Shown piece after piece: positions 8,793 through 16,962 of a stretch of 30,298 nucleotides of DNA (its first letter is position 1; each line of letters opens with the position of its first letter). This DNA is from Deinococcus alpinitundrae (GTDB lineage: Bacteria; Deinococcota; Deinococci; Deinococcales; Deinococcaceae): assembly GCF_009982895.1 (NCBI RefSeq), contig NZ_WXZL01000033.1, positions 1 to 30,298 of the forward strand, in the 5' to 3' direction. Made by a program: the position numbers and the translations under genes. The notes under the pieces are model-generated. The model had not been told where the DNA came from. It did not search any database and saw only the letters and a program-made list of their open reading frames with translations.

Positions 8793-9153
8793 CGATGACC
8801 GATCGTCGCCGAGGTCAGCGGGAATAGGCCTAGCTCGGCGGGAGCACTCTGGCTGCGCGTGCGGCCAGCTGAACGCTGGGGAAGCCTTACAGAAGTGTCA
8901 GGTTAGGTTCTTTGACCTTGAACAGGGCGCTAAAACCAGCTCAAAAAATCCCGTGTTTGTCGCATCTTTAACTTGCCGACCTGACGTCCAGTTGAGGTAT
9001 ACCTCAGATGGACGTGTACCCGTGACGCCTGAATGTCAGATCGTTCACCTCAGGGCGTCCGCTAGCAGGTGCAGACAAGGCATGGGCCCACCTAGTTTTC
9101 CCGTTCCTCACATGTTTTCGCCATCAAGCTCAATTGAACGACGGTGCGTTGGC
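8793..9153. other. intergenic region with long palindrome
   Basis: No gene seen. The region separates two convergent transcription units and contains the 32-bp near-perfect palindrome at 8984-9015, described separately. Confidence 0.4.
8984..9015. repeat. 32-bp near-perfect palindrome
   Basis: ACGTCCA, gt, TGAGGTATACCTCA, ga, TGGACGT: the two 16-bp halves pair except at two positions. The core GAGGTATACCTC is perfectly palindromic. There is no following T-tract, so it is more likely a protein-binding site than a terminator. Confidence 0.55.
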
Positions 9154-9585
9154 TTAGCGTGGTGTCTTGCCGGCAAGTTGACGTAGGAAGTGGAGGGTGT
9201 GGACCTCGAGTTCAGAGCCAAAGAAGGCCCGGTCCACCTGCTCCACCACGTCGATGGCCTGAGGGGCCAGGCTGGCGCCCCGTTCGGTCACCTGAATTCG
9301 CTTGGCCCTAGTGTCGCTCGGGTCAGTGGTCCGCTCGATGAAGCCTTTCTCTTCCAGGGTGCGCAGCACCGGAGAGGTCATCTTCACGTCGACCCCTGCC
9401 TGCTGTGAGAGACGAAGCTGGTTTGGCTGTTCGCCATGGCTATTAAGCCACCAGGTGCAGGCCAGGAGTACGAATTGAACATGGGTCAGGCCGAGTGGTT
9501 CGAGGGCAGTCGTCATTTCCCGCTGCCAGTGCAAAGTGGCATGCCACAACAGAAAGCCTGGACTATGACCGGGCTCCAGGGGCAT
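9154..9585 (-). CDS. MarR-family transcriptional regulator
   Basis: A 143-residue winged-helix protein. The MarR pattern is clear: LTHVQFVLLACTWWL, then QLRLSQQAGVDVKMTSPVLRTLEEKGFIERTTDPSDTRAKRIQVTERGASL, where DxRxKxIxVTxxG is the wing and its conserved Asp-Arg pair. Its ATG overlaps the last base of the upstream SRPBCC stop (TGATG), so it is the second gene of that operon. A promoter with a short palindrome in the spacer lies upstream of the first gene, which suggests autorepression. The effector is unknown. Confidence 0.9.
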   Translation of the reverse strand: MPLEPGHSPGFLLWHATLHWQREMTTALEPLGLTHVQFVLLACTWWLNSHGEQPNQLRLSQQAGVDVKMTSPVLRTLEEKGFIERTTDPSDTRAKRIQVTERGASLAPQAIDVVEQVDRAFFGSELEVHTLHFLRQLAGKTPR

Positions 9586-9998
9586 CAGTGCTCAGCCGAA
9601 CGAATCAGAGCTGCGACCGTATCGGGGAAATCGCTGGTAATCATTGGACCAATCTCAGGCCCCAGCTGATCAGCACCCTCACCTGTGATCTGCATTTGGT
9701 AGGTCACCTGGGTCCGCCCGTCGGGAAGGATGTTGAGCTGATGCGTCGTGCGGATCAGCACACCCTCCATCTCAACTTCGTCAACGAACCGCTGGTTTTC
9801 CTGGACGTCGGCGAGGCGAAGCTCAAGGGTGCCCTGGGCGCTCGTCATGTGAATCTGGCTGTATGCGGCGAAGGGTCCGTGGAGTTCGGCTCGGATGAGA
9901 TCAGCGTTCCATTGGGGCCAGGTGTTGACATCGGCCCATAGCTGGTAGATCCGTGCGGGCGTGGCGGTGGTGGTGGCCTGATATTGGTAGTCCCACAT
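9585..9998 (-). CDS. SRPBCC-family protein (polyketide cyclase-like)
   Basis: The start ATG at 9998 (MWDYQYQATTTATPARIYQLW) has AGGAG about 7 nt upstream and a well-placed promoter, so the longer frame up to 10160 is not used. The 137-residue protein has the helix-grip pattern: an N-terminal strand, ATPARIYQLWADVNTWPQWN, repeated strands, then a long C-terminal helix (DFPDTVAALIRSAEH). This fold binds hydrophobic ligands in a cavity; the ligand cannot be told. It is followed with one base of overlap by the MarR-type regulator, which may sense the same compound. Confidence 0.85.
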   Translation of the reverse strand: MWDYQYQATTTATPARIYQLWADVNTWPQWNADLIRAELHGPFAAYSQIHMTSAQGTLELRLADVQENQRFVDEVEMEGVLIRTTHQLNILPDGRTQVTYQMQITGEGADQLGPEIGPMITSDFPDTVAALIRSAEH

Positions 9999-10026
9999 GG
10001 TTGTCTCCTCTTTATACTCTAGATAC

Positions 10027-10055
10027 AGATTATCTCCGTATAGACTATATGTCAA
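10027..10055 (-). promoter_or_regulatory. sigma-70 promoter with palindromic operator
   Basis: On the minus strand TTGACA (10055-10050), a 17-bp spacer and TAATCT (10032-10027) form a near-consensus promoter about 30 bp upstream of the SRPBCC start. The spacer holds the perfect palindrome TATAGTCTATA (10039-10049), and an imperfect ATAC...GTAT repeat overlaps the -10 box. This is a likely MarR operator. Confidence 0.75.
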
Positions 10056-10261
10056 TGGGGCAGACTTCTCATGCTCTGATTCAGAAGAAGGTTGGGAATG
10101 ATCTGAAGGAGCATAGCGCTCACAGAAGCGCTTGATGTTGGCCAGGATGTCATCGGCCACTTATCGCTGCGCCCGAGGGAGGGTTAAAAATGATCGGTTC
10201 CCTGAACCGCTTAAACTCATGGTAGATCTCCACTTGGCTTTGCTCCTTCCCTCCCCTGCCG

Positions 10262-10405
10262 GAGTACGTCGATGCGCAAGCGCAAGAAGTACCTGAAACT
10301 CAGAAACAGCTCAAGGCCAGGGTGCAGGCTGGAGAAGGGAAGGCGGCTCTGGCCCGCGAGCTGGGGATCAGTCGAGACACGCTGTATCAGTATCTGGCTG
10401 GCTGA
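10262..10405 (+). pseudogene. serine recombinase/resolvase C-terminal fragment
   Basis: The frame ending at the TGA at 10403-10405 reads QKQLKARVQAGEGKAALARE followed by LGISRDTLYQYLAG. This is the C-terminal helix-turn-helix of Tn3-type resolvases and DNA invertases (xxLARELGISRxTLYxYL). The catalytic serine domain is missing upstream, where the frame meets a stop near 10225. It is a remnant of a mobile element or plasmid resolution gene. Confidence 0.7.
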
Positions 10406-10745
10406 CCTTCGTCGCAGCAAACTGCGCCCCACTGATCGCCGAACGTATGTGATTATTGATACCTGCGTAAGTTGGTCACGCCTTATGCGTGTAGAGCGAC
10501 CGGATAGGCCACCGAACCGGACCATGCCCCATGCCCCATGCCCCGGAGTTGGAGGTTATCTCCGTTTGTCGAATCTTCTGTCAAGCGCTGCCTTAGCAGA
10601 AGTCACGCTCCAGCCGGGGTGCCCTGACCCGTCCAAAGCGCCCCGAGCCCATCACTGCCCGCATCAGGCAACCACCGTGCCTGCGCTAGACTGCCCAGGA
10701 TTCCCCTGGAACGCACGCCTTCACCCTCCCGAGGTTCGACTTCCC
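10406..10745. other. intergenic region before the histidine kinase
   Basis: No gene supported. It lies between the recombinase remnant and the kinase and should hold the kinase promoter. No clear promoter pair, hairpin or repeat was identified, apart from a short duplicated CCCCATGC at about 10525-10543. Confidence 0.3.
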
Positions 10746-13238
10746 ATGACCTCTCCTCACGAGCCCCCAGTGCCCACCAGCGTTGCCGCCCTGCTTCAGG
10801 CGACACCAGACGTCATCTTCGCCTTGGATCACCACGGCGTCATCACGTATGCCAATCCGCCCGCGGCCGCCCTGGTGGGCCTCACGCCCTCGGAGGTCAT
10901 TGGACGGCACTTGGAGCGAGACTTCCCCCACACGTTAAGTGCGGAGTGGCCACAGGTCAGTCAGCGCGCGCGCGCGTCCACAAGGCCGGTGGAGTACATA
11001 GCCTTCAATGCAAACGTGGGCCGTTGGCTCCACGGTCAGGTGTTGCTAGTCCCGGACGGACTCCTGGTGCAGGTACGCGATGTCACTGGCTTGCACCGCG
11101 CCGAGCAACTCCACCAGGTCACTGCTGCGCTGGGCACCGCACAGACAGAGCAGGACGTGGTCGGTGTGGTCCTGGAGCAGGCGATTCCGGCTCTTGGCGC
11201 TCACCGGGGGGCGATGCTGGCCCTGAGTGAGGACCGAAAAGCGCTCGAACTGCGCCGCGAAGAGAAATATAGCCCCGAAGAGCGTGAACGCTTCCGGTGG
11301 TTTGCCCTGACTGAGGACTTGCCAGCGTGCCGGGCCGCACGGGACGGCGTGCCGGTGTTCGTCTCCGCGCCTGACGCGGCGCGTGAGTACTCCGGCTGGG
11401 ACGCCGTCCGCTCCGTATCAACCCAGAGTATTGCCGCGCTGCCCCTGAGCTTTGCGGGTGGCGTGCAGGCTGTGCTGGTGCTGAGCTTTGATCTGCCAAG
11501 ACGCTTCGATGAGGCGGAGCGGCAGTTCCTGATCACCCTCACTGGCGTGGGGGCACAGGCGCTGGAACGTGCGCGGCTGTACGACACTGAGGCCCGTGGT
11601 CGGCTGCGCGCCACCGTGCTGGCCGAAGCAGGCACCCTGCTGGCGACCTCCTTGAAGGTGGAGGACGCCTTAAACCGCCTGACGGGTCTGGCCTTGGCGC
11701 ACGTCGCGGACTGGGCCGCGGTGTACCTCCCGGACGATGACGGCGTGGTCGGGCCGGTGGCGGTCGCGCACCGTGATCCGGACATGATCGAGTTGCTGCG
11801 TACATTCGTCGCTCAGAATCCGGCGGATCCAGAATCGCCCGGTTCGACCGCGTGGGTGATGCGGACTGGTGAGTCCTTTCTGGTGCCGACCGTGCCTCCG
11901 GGGGTGATCGACGCGATCGAAGACCCGGAACGCCGCGCGGCGATCGTCCGGATGGGCCTGCACTCGTTGATTCATGTGCCGCTGACCGTGGATGGGCGGA
12001 CGGTAGGCGTGCTGGGCCTGGCGAGCTCATCTACGGCGCAGACGTACGGTCCTGAGGACCTGCGTCTGGCCGAGGCGCTCGCCGCGCGAGCCGCGCTCGC
12101 CCTGGAAAACGCCACACTGTTTGAGACCTCGCAACACAATGAGCAGCGCTACCGCTCCCTGGTGGACGCGACCCGGCAGATCGTCTGGACGAACACCCCC
12201 GACGGCCGAATGCTCGGCGAGCAGCCCGGCTGGGCGGCGCTCACCGGACAGGGCGAGAACGAGTACCGCGGGTACGGCTGGGCGGACGCATTGCACCCCG
12301 AGGACCGGGCGCGCAGCGTGGTGACGTGGCAGGAAGCGGTCAAAAAGAGCGCCCCGTGCACCATGGAGCACCGAGTGCGGGTTGCAGACGGCACGTACCG
12401 GCACTTTGACGTCCGGGCCGTGCCGGTCTTGAACCCCAACGGCATGATCCGTGAGTGGGTCGGGGTGCATACGAACATCACCGCGCAGGTGGAGGCCGAA
12501 GCAGAACTTGAACGGCGGGTGGCGGAGCGCACCGAAGCGCTGGCGCGCAGTAATGCCGAACTGGAGCGATACGCCTACGTCGCCAGTCACGACCTGCAAG
12601 AGCCCCTGCGCACCATTGCCAGCCTGACCGGCCTGCTTGAGAGGCGGTACGCCCACGTGTTTGACGAGCGTGGCCGGACGCTGCTGTCCCTGATTGTGGG
12701 CGGGACCACTCGCATGAAGATGCTGCTCGATGACCTGCTGTTGTACTCCCGGATGGGCGCGGAACAGTTGACCCTGGAACCAGTGAAAACCACCGCAACT
12801 ATGGAGGAAATCTTGATGCGGCTCGATGAGCAGCTCGTCGACAGTCGCGGTCGAGTGGACTACGCAGACCTACCGGTGGTCTGTGGCAACGCGTTCCAAC
12901 TCACGCAGCTCTTCCAGAACCTGATCGGAAATGCCCTCAAGTTCCGGAAGCCAGACGTGGCGCCCGAGGTACAGATCAGTGCGGTACGGACTGGGGCGTT
13001 GTGGCAGTTCAGCGTGCGCGACAACGGCATTGGCATTGACCCGGCGTACTTCGATCGGATCTTCGTGATGTTCCAGCGATTGCATGGCCGGGAGCAATAT
13101 GCAGGCACCGGCCTGGGGCTGGCGATCTGCCAGAAGGTGGTGGAGCGGCACGGCGGCCGGATATGGGTGGAGAGTGCCCCCGGGGTGGGCAGCGCCTTCC
13201 ACTTCACCCTGAAGGCGCTGGAGGCCTGTGAACCCTAA
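10746..13238 (+). CDS. PAS-GAF-GAF-PAS sensor histidine kinase
   Basis: The start MTSPHEPPVPTSV (ATG at 10746) is chosen because the PAS domain begins right after it; the frame stays open for 158 more codons upstream but overlaps the recombinase remnant. The 830-residue cytoplasmic protein contains a PAS (about 13-115), two GAF regions (about 120-275 and 285-460), a second PAS (about 465-580) and a histidine kinase. The H-box is YVASHDLQEPLRT with His615, the N-box NLIGNALKF (725-733), G1 DNGIGID (759-765), the F-box IFVMFQRLH and G2 GTGLGLAIC. The H-box variant resembles bacteriophytochrome-type kinases, but no bilin-binding PHY domain is seen. No response regulator is adjacent. Confidence 0.88.
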   Translation: MTSPHEPPVPTSVAALLQATPDVIFALDHHGVITYANPPAAALVGLTPSEVIGRHLERDFPHTLSAEWPQVSQRARASTRPVEYIAFNANVGRWLHGQVLLVPDGLLVQVRDVTGLHRAEQLHQVTAALGTAQTEQDVVGVVLEQAIPALGAHRGAMLALSEDRKALELRREEKYSPEERERFRWFALTEDLPACRAARDGVPVFVSAPDAAREYSGWDAVRSVSTQSIAALPLSFAGGVQAVLVLSFDLPRRFDEAERQFLITLTGVGAQALERARLYDTEARGRLRATVLAEAGTLLATSLKVEDALNRLTGLALAHVADWAAVYLPDDDGVVGPVAVAHRDPDMIELLRTFVAQNPADPESPGSTAWVMRTGESFLVPTVPPGVIDAIEDPERRAAIVRMGLHSLIHVPLTVDGRTVGVLGLASSSTAQTYGPEDLRLAEALAARAALALENATLFETSQHNEQRYRSLVDATRQIVWTNTPDGRMLGEQPGWAALTGQGENEYRGYGWADALHPEDRARSVVTWQEAVKKSAPCTMEHRVRVADGTYRHFDVRAVPVLNPNGMIREWVGVHTNITAQVEAEAELERRVAERTEALARSNAELERYAYVASHDLQEPLRTIASLTGLLERRYAHVFDERGRTLLSLIVGGTTRMKMLLDDLLLYSRMGAEQLTLEPVKTTATMEEILMRLDEQLVDSRGRVDYADLPVVCGNAFQLTQLFQNLIGNALKFRKPDVAPEVQISAVRTGALWQFSVRDNGIGIDPAYFDRIFVMFQRLHGREQYAGTGLGLAICQKVVERHGGRIWVESAPGVGSAFHFTLKALEACEP

Positions 13239-13304
13239 ACGTAAACGCTCAGGACTTGCCCGGCCCCAATCGCTCATCGCGTCGGGGAAAATGAGGCCCG
13301 GCGC

Positions 13305-13601
13305 GTGCCGGGCGGCGGCCAGGAGTTCCTGTCGGGCACGCGCATAATCGAGCGGGACGCTCCGCTCAACACCACCGACGACATCTTCAACAATCCCATC
13401 ATCTTCCTCGCGACAGTGTTGGGCATTGAGCCGCGCTGTGAAGCTATTCAGCTCGACCTCAACGCCGGGGAGCCGCTCACCGAGTGCCACCTGTACTACC
13501 ACGTCAGCTTTATAGACGGCCACGCGACCCGGTACGCCAGGTATGACCAGATCACGGTTTTAGGCGACTACAGCGACGTTCAACGAACGCAATTAGTGTG
13601 A
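13305..13601 (+). CDS. hypothetical protein
   Basis: A 98-codon frame beginning at a GTG, 66 bp after the kinase. Its second half (NNPIIFLATVLGIEPRC, then ECHLYYHVSFIDGHATRYARYDQITVL) has gene-like composition and alternating strand-type residues, so at least this part is probably translated. The first 20 residues look less coding, and the true start may be internal or the gene may have lost its 5' end. No family recognised. It could be co-transcribed with the kinase. Confidence 0.4.
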   Translation: MPGGGQEFLSGTRIIERDAPLNTTDDIFNNPIIFLATVLGIEPRCEAIQLDLNAGEPLTECHLYYHVSFIDGHATRYARYDQITVLGDYSDVQRTQLV

Positions 13602-13763
13602 GATCGCGGCTCTGACTCGCCGTTACAAGGCACGAACACTCCGATGTGAGATGTAACGGGCAGGCAAGCCGCGAAGGGCCTAAAGCTTCTCAAGCGTCCT
13701 ATAAAGAGCTGGCAATTTCAACTTCGAACCCTTACCGGGTAGCCTCTAGACTATCCGTAAAGC

Positions 13764-13792
13764 AGGCCGGGCCCTACACGGGAACCCGGCCT
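13764..13792. terminator. strong hairpin terminator
   Basis: AGGCCGGG and CCCGGCCT pair over 8 bp, with a loop that can form a further CCC/GGG pairing. It lies 16 bp past the stop of the collagen-like gene (minus strand) and after the hypothetical plus-strand gene. The T-rich tracts on both sides are weak, so it may work in both directions. Confidence 0.6.
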
Positions 13793-13807
13793 ACTTTATC
13801 GCGGTGT

Positions 13808-14650
13808 TCAGTCGCCCAAGTGGTAATACGCTTCGACCGCGTTGTAATCGTTGAGGTTCAGGCCATGCAGGGAGAGCGGAGTGATAGAACCAATAGGAAT
13901 GACAATGATTTTGAAGCCGCCATTACTATAAAGAAAGGCAGCGCTGTCGTCTTTTGTTAAGAGCAAAGACACGACAATTTTCAGACCCTGCGATGTAATG
14001 ACGTCGCTCCGCTTAGTGTAATACCCCCCAGACACTAAACCAGGCACAGGAACCCAGGTGCCGTCCGACGCGTTTTTACTATAGGTCAGGATGAGACTGG
14101 AATCGTACTGGGCCTGCGTAAAGCTTGGCACGAGGTAAGTGAGAAAATTGCTAGCAACTGGTTGTGATGATGGTCCGTACGTGTACTCCTGAACGTTCAC
14201 GCTGCCAGGTGGTCCCGGAGGGCCAGGGTTACCTGGAGTGCCAGGTGGTCCCACAGGACCAGGGTTGCCTGGAGTGCCAGGTGGTCCCACAGGACCAGGG
14301 TTGCCTGGAGTACCAGGTGGTCCCACAGGACCAGGGTTGCCTGGAGTACCAGGTGGTCCCACAGGACCAGGGTTGCCTGGAGTGCCAGGTGGTCCCACAG
14401 GACCAGGGTTGCCTGGAGTGCCAGGTGGTCCCACAGGGCCAGGATTGCCTGGAGTGCCAGGCGGTCCCACAGGGCCAGGATTGCCTGGAGCGCCAGGCGG
14501 TCCCACAGGGCCGGAGTTGCCTGGAGTGCCAGGTGGTCCCGAGGCGCCGAGGTCGCCTGGCACTCCAGGTGGTCCTGCAGGGCCTTGTGGTCCGGTGCAG
14601 GCCGTGAGCAGCAGTGTGGCGGTGAGCAATGCAAGTACGGTTCTACCCAT
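13808..14650 (-). CDS. collagen-like repeat lipoprotein
   Basis: A 280-residue protein whose ATG at 14650 has GGAGG 6 nt upstream. Residues 1-18 form a lipoprotein signal ending LLLTAC, with the lipidated cysteine at 18. From residue 20 to about 152 it is an uninterrupted Gly-X-Y series, mostly the 12-residue unit [12 protein letters not shown], encoded by about eight near-identical 36-bp DNA repeats. A C-terminal globular region of about 125 residues follows (from [11 protein letters not shown]), without cysteine and of unknown fold. It is predicted to be a membrane-anchored surface protein with a triple-helical stalk and terminal head, as in bacterial collagen-like proteins. An IS630 element ends 36 bp upstream of the start codon and probably separates it from its native promoter. 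Confidence 0.85.
   Translation of the reverse strand: MGRTVLALLTATLLLTACTGPQGPAGPPGVPGDLGASGPPGTPGNSGPVGPPGAPGNPGPVGPPGTPGNPGPVGPPGTPGNPGPVGPPGTPGNPGPVGPPGTPGNPGPVGPPGTPGNPGPVGPPGTPGNPGPVGPPGTPGNPGPPGPPGSVNVQEYTYGPSSQPVASNFLTYLVPSFTQAQYDSSLILTYSKNASDGTWVPVPGLVSGGYYTKRSDVITSQGLKIVVSLLLTKDDSAAFLYSNGGFKIIVIPIGSITPLSLHGLNLNDYNAVEAYYHLGD
14218..14530. repeat. 36-bp tandem coding repeats (about 8 copies)
   Basis: Units beginning CCTGGAGTGCCAGGTGG recur every 36 bp with few substitutions, and encode the Gly-X-Y stalk of the lipoprotein. Such identity permits slippage and copy-number change without a frameshift. Confidence 0.85.
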
Positions 14651-14697
14651 GAAACCTCCACCAGTCTGAGCTCAGGTCGGCGCTTATTGATAGCGGC

Positions 14698-15201
14698 TTA
14701 AATTGGGGTTTGCGCCATGAGGCGTTGTGGGAGCCGGATGTAGCGGATTCGCTGCCACCCTGATCGAAGGCGGGTTTTGAGTTTTTTGGTTGTCTTGGCG
14801 CAGAAGTTTCCCAAGGTATTGCGCTTGATGTAGGCCCAGACTTTTTCAATTGGATTGAATTCTGGTGAGTAGGGCGGCAGATAGACCAACGACAGGCGCG
14901 GATGGGTTTCCACGAAGGCTGAAACAGCCTTCGCCCGGTGAATTGCAGCATTGTCGAGCACCAAAACCAGGTCGCCGGAAATGTGATGCAACAGATGGTC
15001 GAGGAACCTCAGTACATCAGGTGTTTTGACTGATCCCGATTGGGTGTGTTGCAGAAACTGACCTTTGGACGTGATCGCACCAATGGTCGATAATTTGTGC
15101 CAACTGGCGGGGAGACGCACGACGGGCGTCTTTCCACGCACAGCCCAGGTTCGCCGTACGACTCCTTTTAAGCTAAAGCCAACTTCATCCAGATAGATCA
15201 A
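14698..15201 (-). CDS. IS630 transposase, frame 2 (DDE catalytic part)
   Basis: This frame carries the whole catalytic core: YLDEVGFS (first Asp), DLVLVLDNAAIHRA (second Asp) and YLPPYSPEFNPIEKVWAYIKR (the Glu position), all intact for IS630/Tc1 enzymes. The frame is open upstream of the nominal ATG at 15201 (reading VEGGATLIYLDEV), so it is expressed by fusion to frame 1 rather than from its own start. Its stop lies in the left terminal repeat. Confidence 0.88.
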   Translation of the reverse strand: MIYLDEVGFSLKGVVRRTWAVRGKTPVVRLPASWHKLSTIGAITSKGQFLQHTQSGSVKTPDVLRFLDHLLHHISGDLVLVLDNAAIHRAKAVSAFVETHPRLSLVYLPPYSPEFNPIEKVWAYIKRNTLGNFCAKTTKKLKTRLRSGWQRIRYIRLPQRLMAQTPI

Positions 15202-15697
15202 CGTTGCGCCACCCTCGACCTTTTTTTTTGACCTCTGGGCGCGTGGTCTGCACCCAGGTTTTCACAGCCTGCTCGTTCTGTTCCAACGCGCCTTTTTGAG
15301 GTCGCTGAAGAGAAAATCCCAACTGATGGAGCAGTTTGCGAACGTGGTCAACGTGGTACCACACCCCAAGCTGACGACCAATGAGATCACGGACACGGGG
15401 CGTCGTCCAAGTCTCATCCGGGAAGTGGTGAGCACATGCACCCTCCTGCAGGAGGGTGCAAAGCTGTTGACGTTGTTCACTCGTCAGCCGGGACGGACGA
15501 CCGGTCGTGGGAGTCGCTTCCAGTCCGCCCTGGTGACGAAGCCGTTCTTTCCAGCTGTAGACCGTATTGATCGAGACACCGAAGGTATCGGCAATCTGTT
15601 GATTGGGCGTGTCACCCGCCTGAATCATGGGGAGCGCCATGAGACGCCGCTCCTCAAGCTGAGCACGCGTGTACTTCGAGGGTTGCCATGCTGCCAT
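15185..15697 (-). CDS. IS630 transposase, frame 1 (DNA-binding part)
   Basis: The first frame of the IS630 element encodes about 160 residues with a helix-turn-helix (PNQQIADTFGVSINTVYSWKERL) and a second winged-helix region (VRDLIGRQLGVWYHVDHVRKLLHQLGFSLQRP), the N-terminal DNA-binding half of IS630 transposases. Past EVKKK it leaves the conserved path and stops at 15185. The catalytic half continues in another frame from the A9 tract at 15221-15229. A full enzyme needs a +1 (or -2) frame change, either by ribosomal frameshifting or by polymerase slippage on the homopolymer. Confidence 0.85.
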   Translation of the reverse strand: MAAWQPSKYTRAQLEERRLMALPMIQAGDTPNQQIADTFGVSINTVYSWKERLRHQGGLEATPTTGRPSRLTSEQRQQLCTLLQEGACAHHFPDETWTTPRVRDLIGRQLGVWYHVDHVRKLLHQLGFSLQRPQKGALEQNEQAVKTWVQTTRPEVKKKGRGWRNVDLSG

Positions 15698-15738
15698 AGA
15701 CTGCCCAGTCTAGCAACCTGAATTTATGCCCGTATCAA

Positions 15739-16056
15739 TAGGGAGAGTGGAGGGCAACCCACCGCAGCAGGCCACCCGGTGAGTGGTCGTCTCACTGGGA
15801 AAGTATAGGAGTTGACAAGATCACTGGTCATCATGGGTACTCCCCTTTAATTCTCCACCACGTCTGGCCTATTCAAAACTTCGGAGGACATCTGTGCATG
15901 GCTCCGTTGTCTGGGGTAACACCTGTAATGCCCAGCCCGGTTAGGGATACCCCCCGGGTAACTGATTTTCTCGCAAGTTTGCGGTAAGCGGCAAGATGCA
16001 CACTTGAGACAGCAAGGGTGTCAAAGTTCTTAATCGGACGCTTGAGAAGCTTGACA
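15739..16056. other. spacer between the IS630 and IS3 elements
   Basis: No gene can be assigned. A minus-strand frame (16070-15873) reads LKRPIKNFDTLAVSSVHLAAYRKLARKSV, but it starts inside the IS3 end and has no ribosome site. A TTGACA occurs at 15812-15817. The piece is a remnant between insertions. Confidence 0.3.
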
Positions 16057-16078
16057 GGGTAATGCTCCAAGAAATCCT

Positions 16079-16909
16079 TCAGGCGGCGTTGCGAGCCTTT
16101 GCCGTCTCAAGCAGCTTAGCCCAGGGACAGGCATAGCCCAAGGTGGAGTGCAGCCGAATGTGGTTGTACCAGTCCAGAAATCTGTCGACCCCAACGCGTA
16201 ATTCCGTGATTGAACAAAACTCCTCGCGAAAGACAAACTCATATTTCAGCGTGCGGTTGGTGCGCTCCAGGATTCCCATGCCGCCCCGCTGGGAGACTTT
16301 GGCCCGGATCCAGCCACCGAGCGCTTGACAGACATCCTGAAAAACGCCGGAAGTGAAGTCCGAGCCGCCGTCCGTCATGATCAGGAGCTCGTCGTGGATG
16401 CCTTGAACACGCAGCATGGCGACACCTGCCCTGAGCGCAGTCACTGCGCTCAGGGCGGAAAGGCTGCGAATCACATGAATGTTTAGGACGGCGCGGGTGT
16501 CGACGTCAAGCACCAGGTAGGCCCAACACACGCCATCAGCAAGCGTGAAACGCGTGGCGTCCATCTGAATCCGGCGACCCGCTGGCCACAGGGTCTCGGG
16601 TGCGGCAGGCAGCGCCTTTTTGCGGCCCTTTCGCGGGAGTGGTGAATTGAGGCTCAGGGCACCCAGCGCCAGGCGCACCGTGTGCTGACCGAGCAGACCG
16701 GAAGTTGAAGGCTCGCTGTCGGCTGAACGCAACACCTGATGAACCCGCCGGTATCCGTAGGTCGGGTGAGTGAGAGTCACCGTGCGAACCTGTTCAAGGA
16801 TGCGCTGCTGCTCGCTGTCGCGCACCTGCTGACGGATGATTTGCTGGCGAGCATCTCGGAGTGTCCAGGCGGCGACGCCCGCTTCGCGCGCGAAGCGGGC
16901 CAGACTCAA
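16079..16909 (-). CDS. IS3-family orfB (DDE integrase domain)
   Basis: The -1 frame after the A7 site continues SPAQLLVLYEELLRDQPHLSLARFAREAGVAAWTLRDAR without a stop, so OrfB is fused to OrfA; the ATG at 16909 is only the first Met. The HTH_21-like region contains HPTYGYRRVHQVL. The rve-type catalytic triad is QMDATRF (Asp), LIMTDGGSDFTS (Asp) and GMGILERTNRTLKYEF (Glu). The C-terminus DWYNHIRLHSTLGYACP is typical of IS3. The stop overlaps the left terminal repeat. Confidence 0.9.
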   Translation of the reverse strand: MSLARFAREAGVAAWTLRDARQQIIRQQVRDSEQQRILEQVRTVTLTHPTYGYRRVHQVLRSADSEPSTSGLLGQHTVRLALGALSLNSPLPRKGRKKALPAAPETLWPAGRRIQMDATRFTLADGVCWAYLVLDVDTRAVLNIHVIRSLSALSAVTALRAGVAMLRVQGIHDELLIMTDGGSDFTSGVFQDVCQALGGWIRAKVSQRGGMGILERTNRTLKYEFVFREEFCSITELRVGVDRFLDWYNHIRLHSTLGYACPWAKLLETAKARNAA

Positions 16910-16962
16910 GTGTGGCTGGTCTCTGAGCAGTTCCTCGTAGAGGACGAGGAGCTGGGCTGGGC

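Larger units (their letters stand above)
14687..15738 (-). mobile_element. IS630-family insertion sequence
   Basis: A 1052-bp element flanked by TA on both sides (14685-14686 and 15739-15740), the duplicated target expected for IS630/Tc1-type transposition. Its ends are inverted repeats: left TTGATAGCGGCTTAAATT, right (reverse complement) TTGATACGGGCATAAATT. It contains two overlapping transposase frames on the minus strand joined at an A9 run. The ends and TA duplication are intact, which suggests recent arrival. Confidence 0.88.

Noticed and set aside
13715..13765. tRNA-like T-loop (TTCGAACC)
   Set aside because: The adjacent bases do not form the 5-bp T-stem, and no acceptor or anticodon stem can be built on either strand.
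14218..14530. Regular 36-bp direct repeats resembling a CRISPR array
   Set aside because: There are no unique spacers; the units are contiguous and encode Gly-X-Y triplets in frame with a lipoprotein signal.
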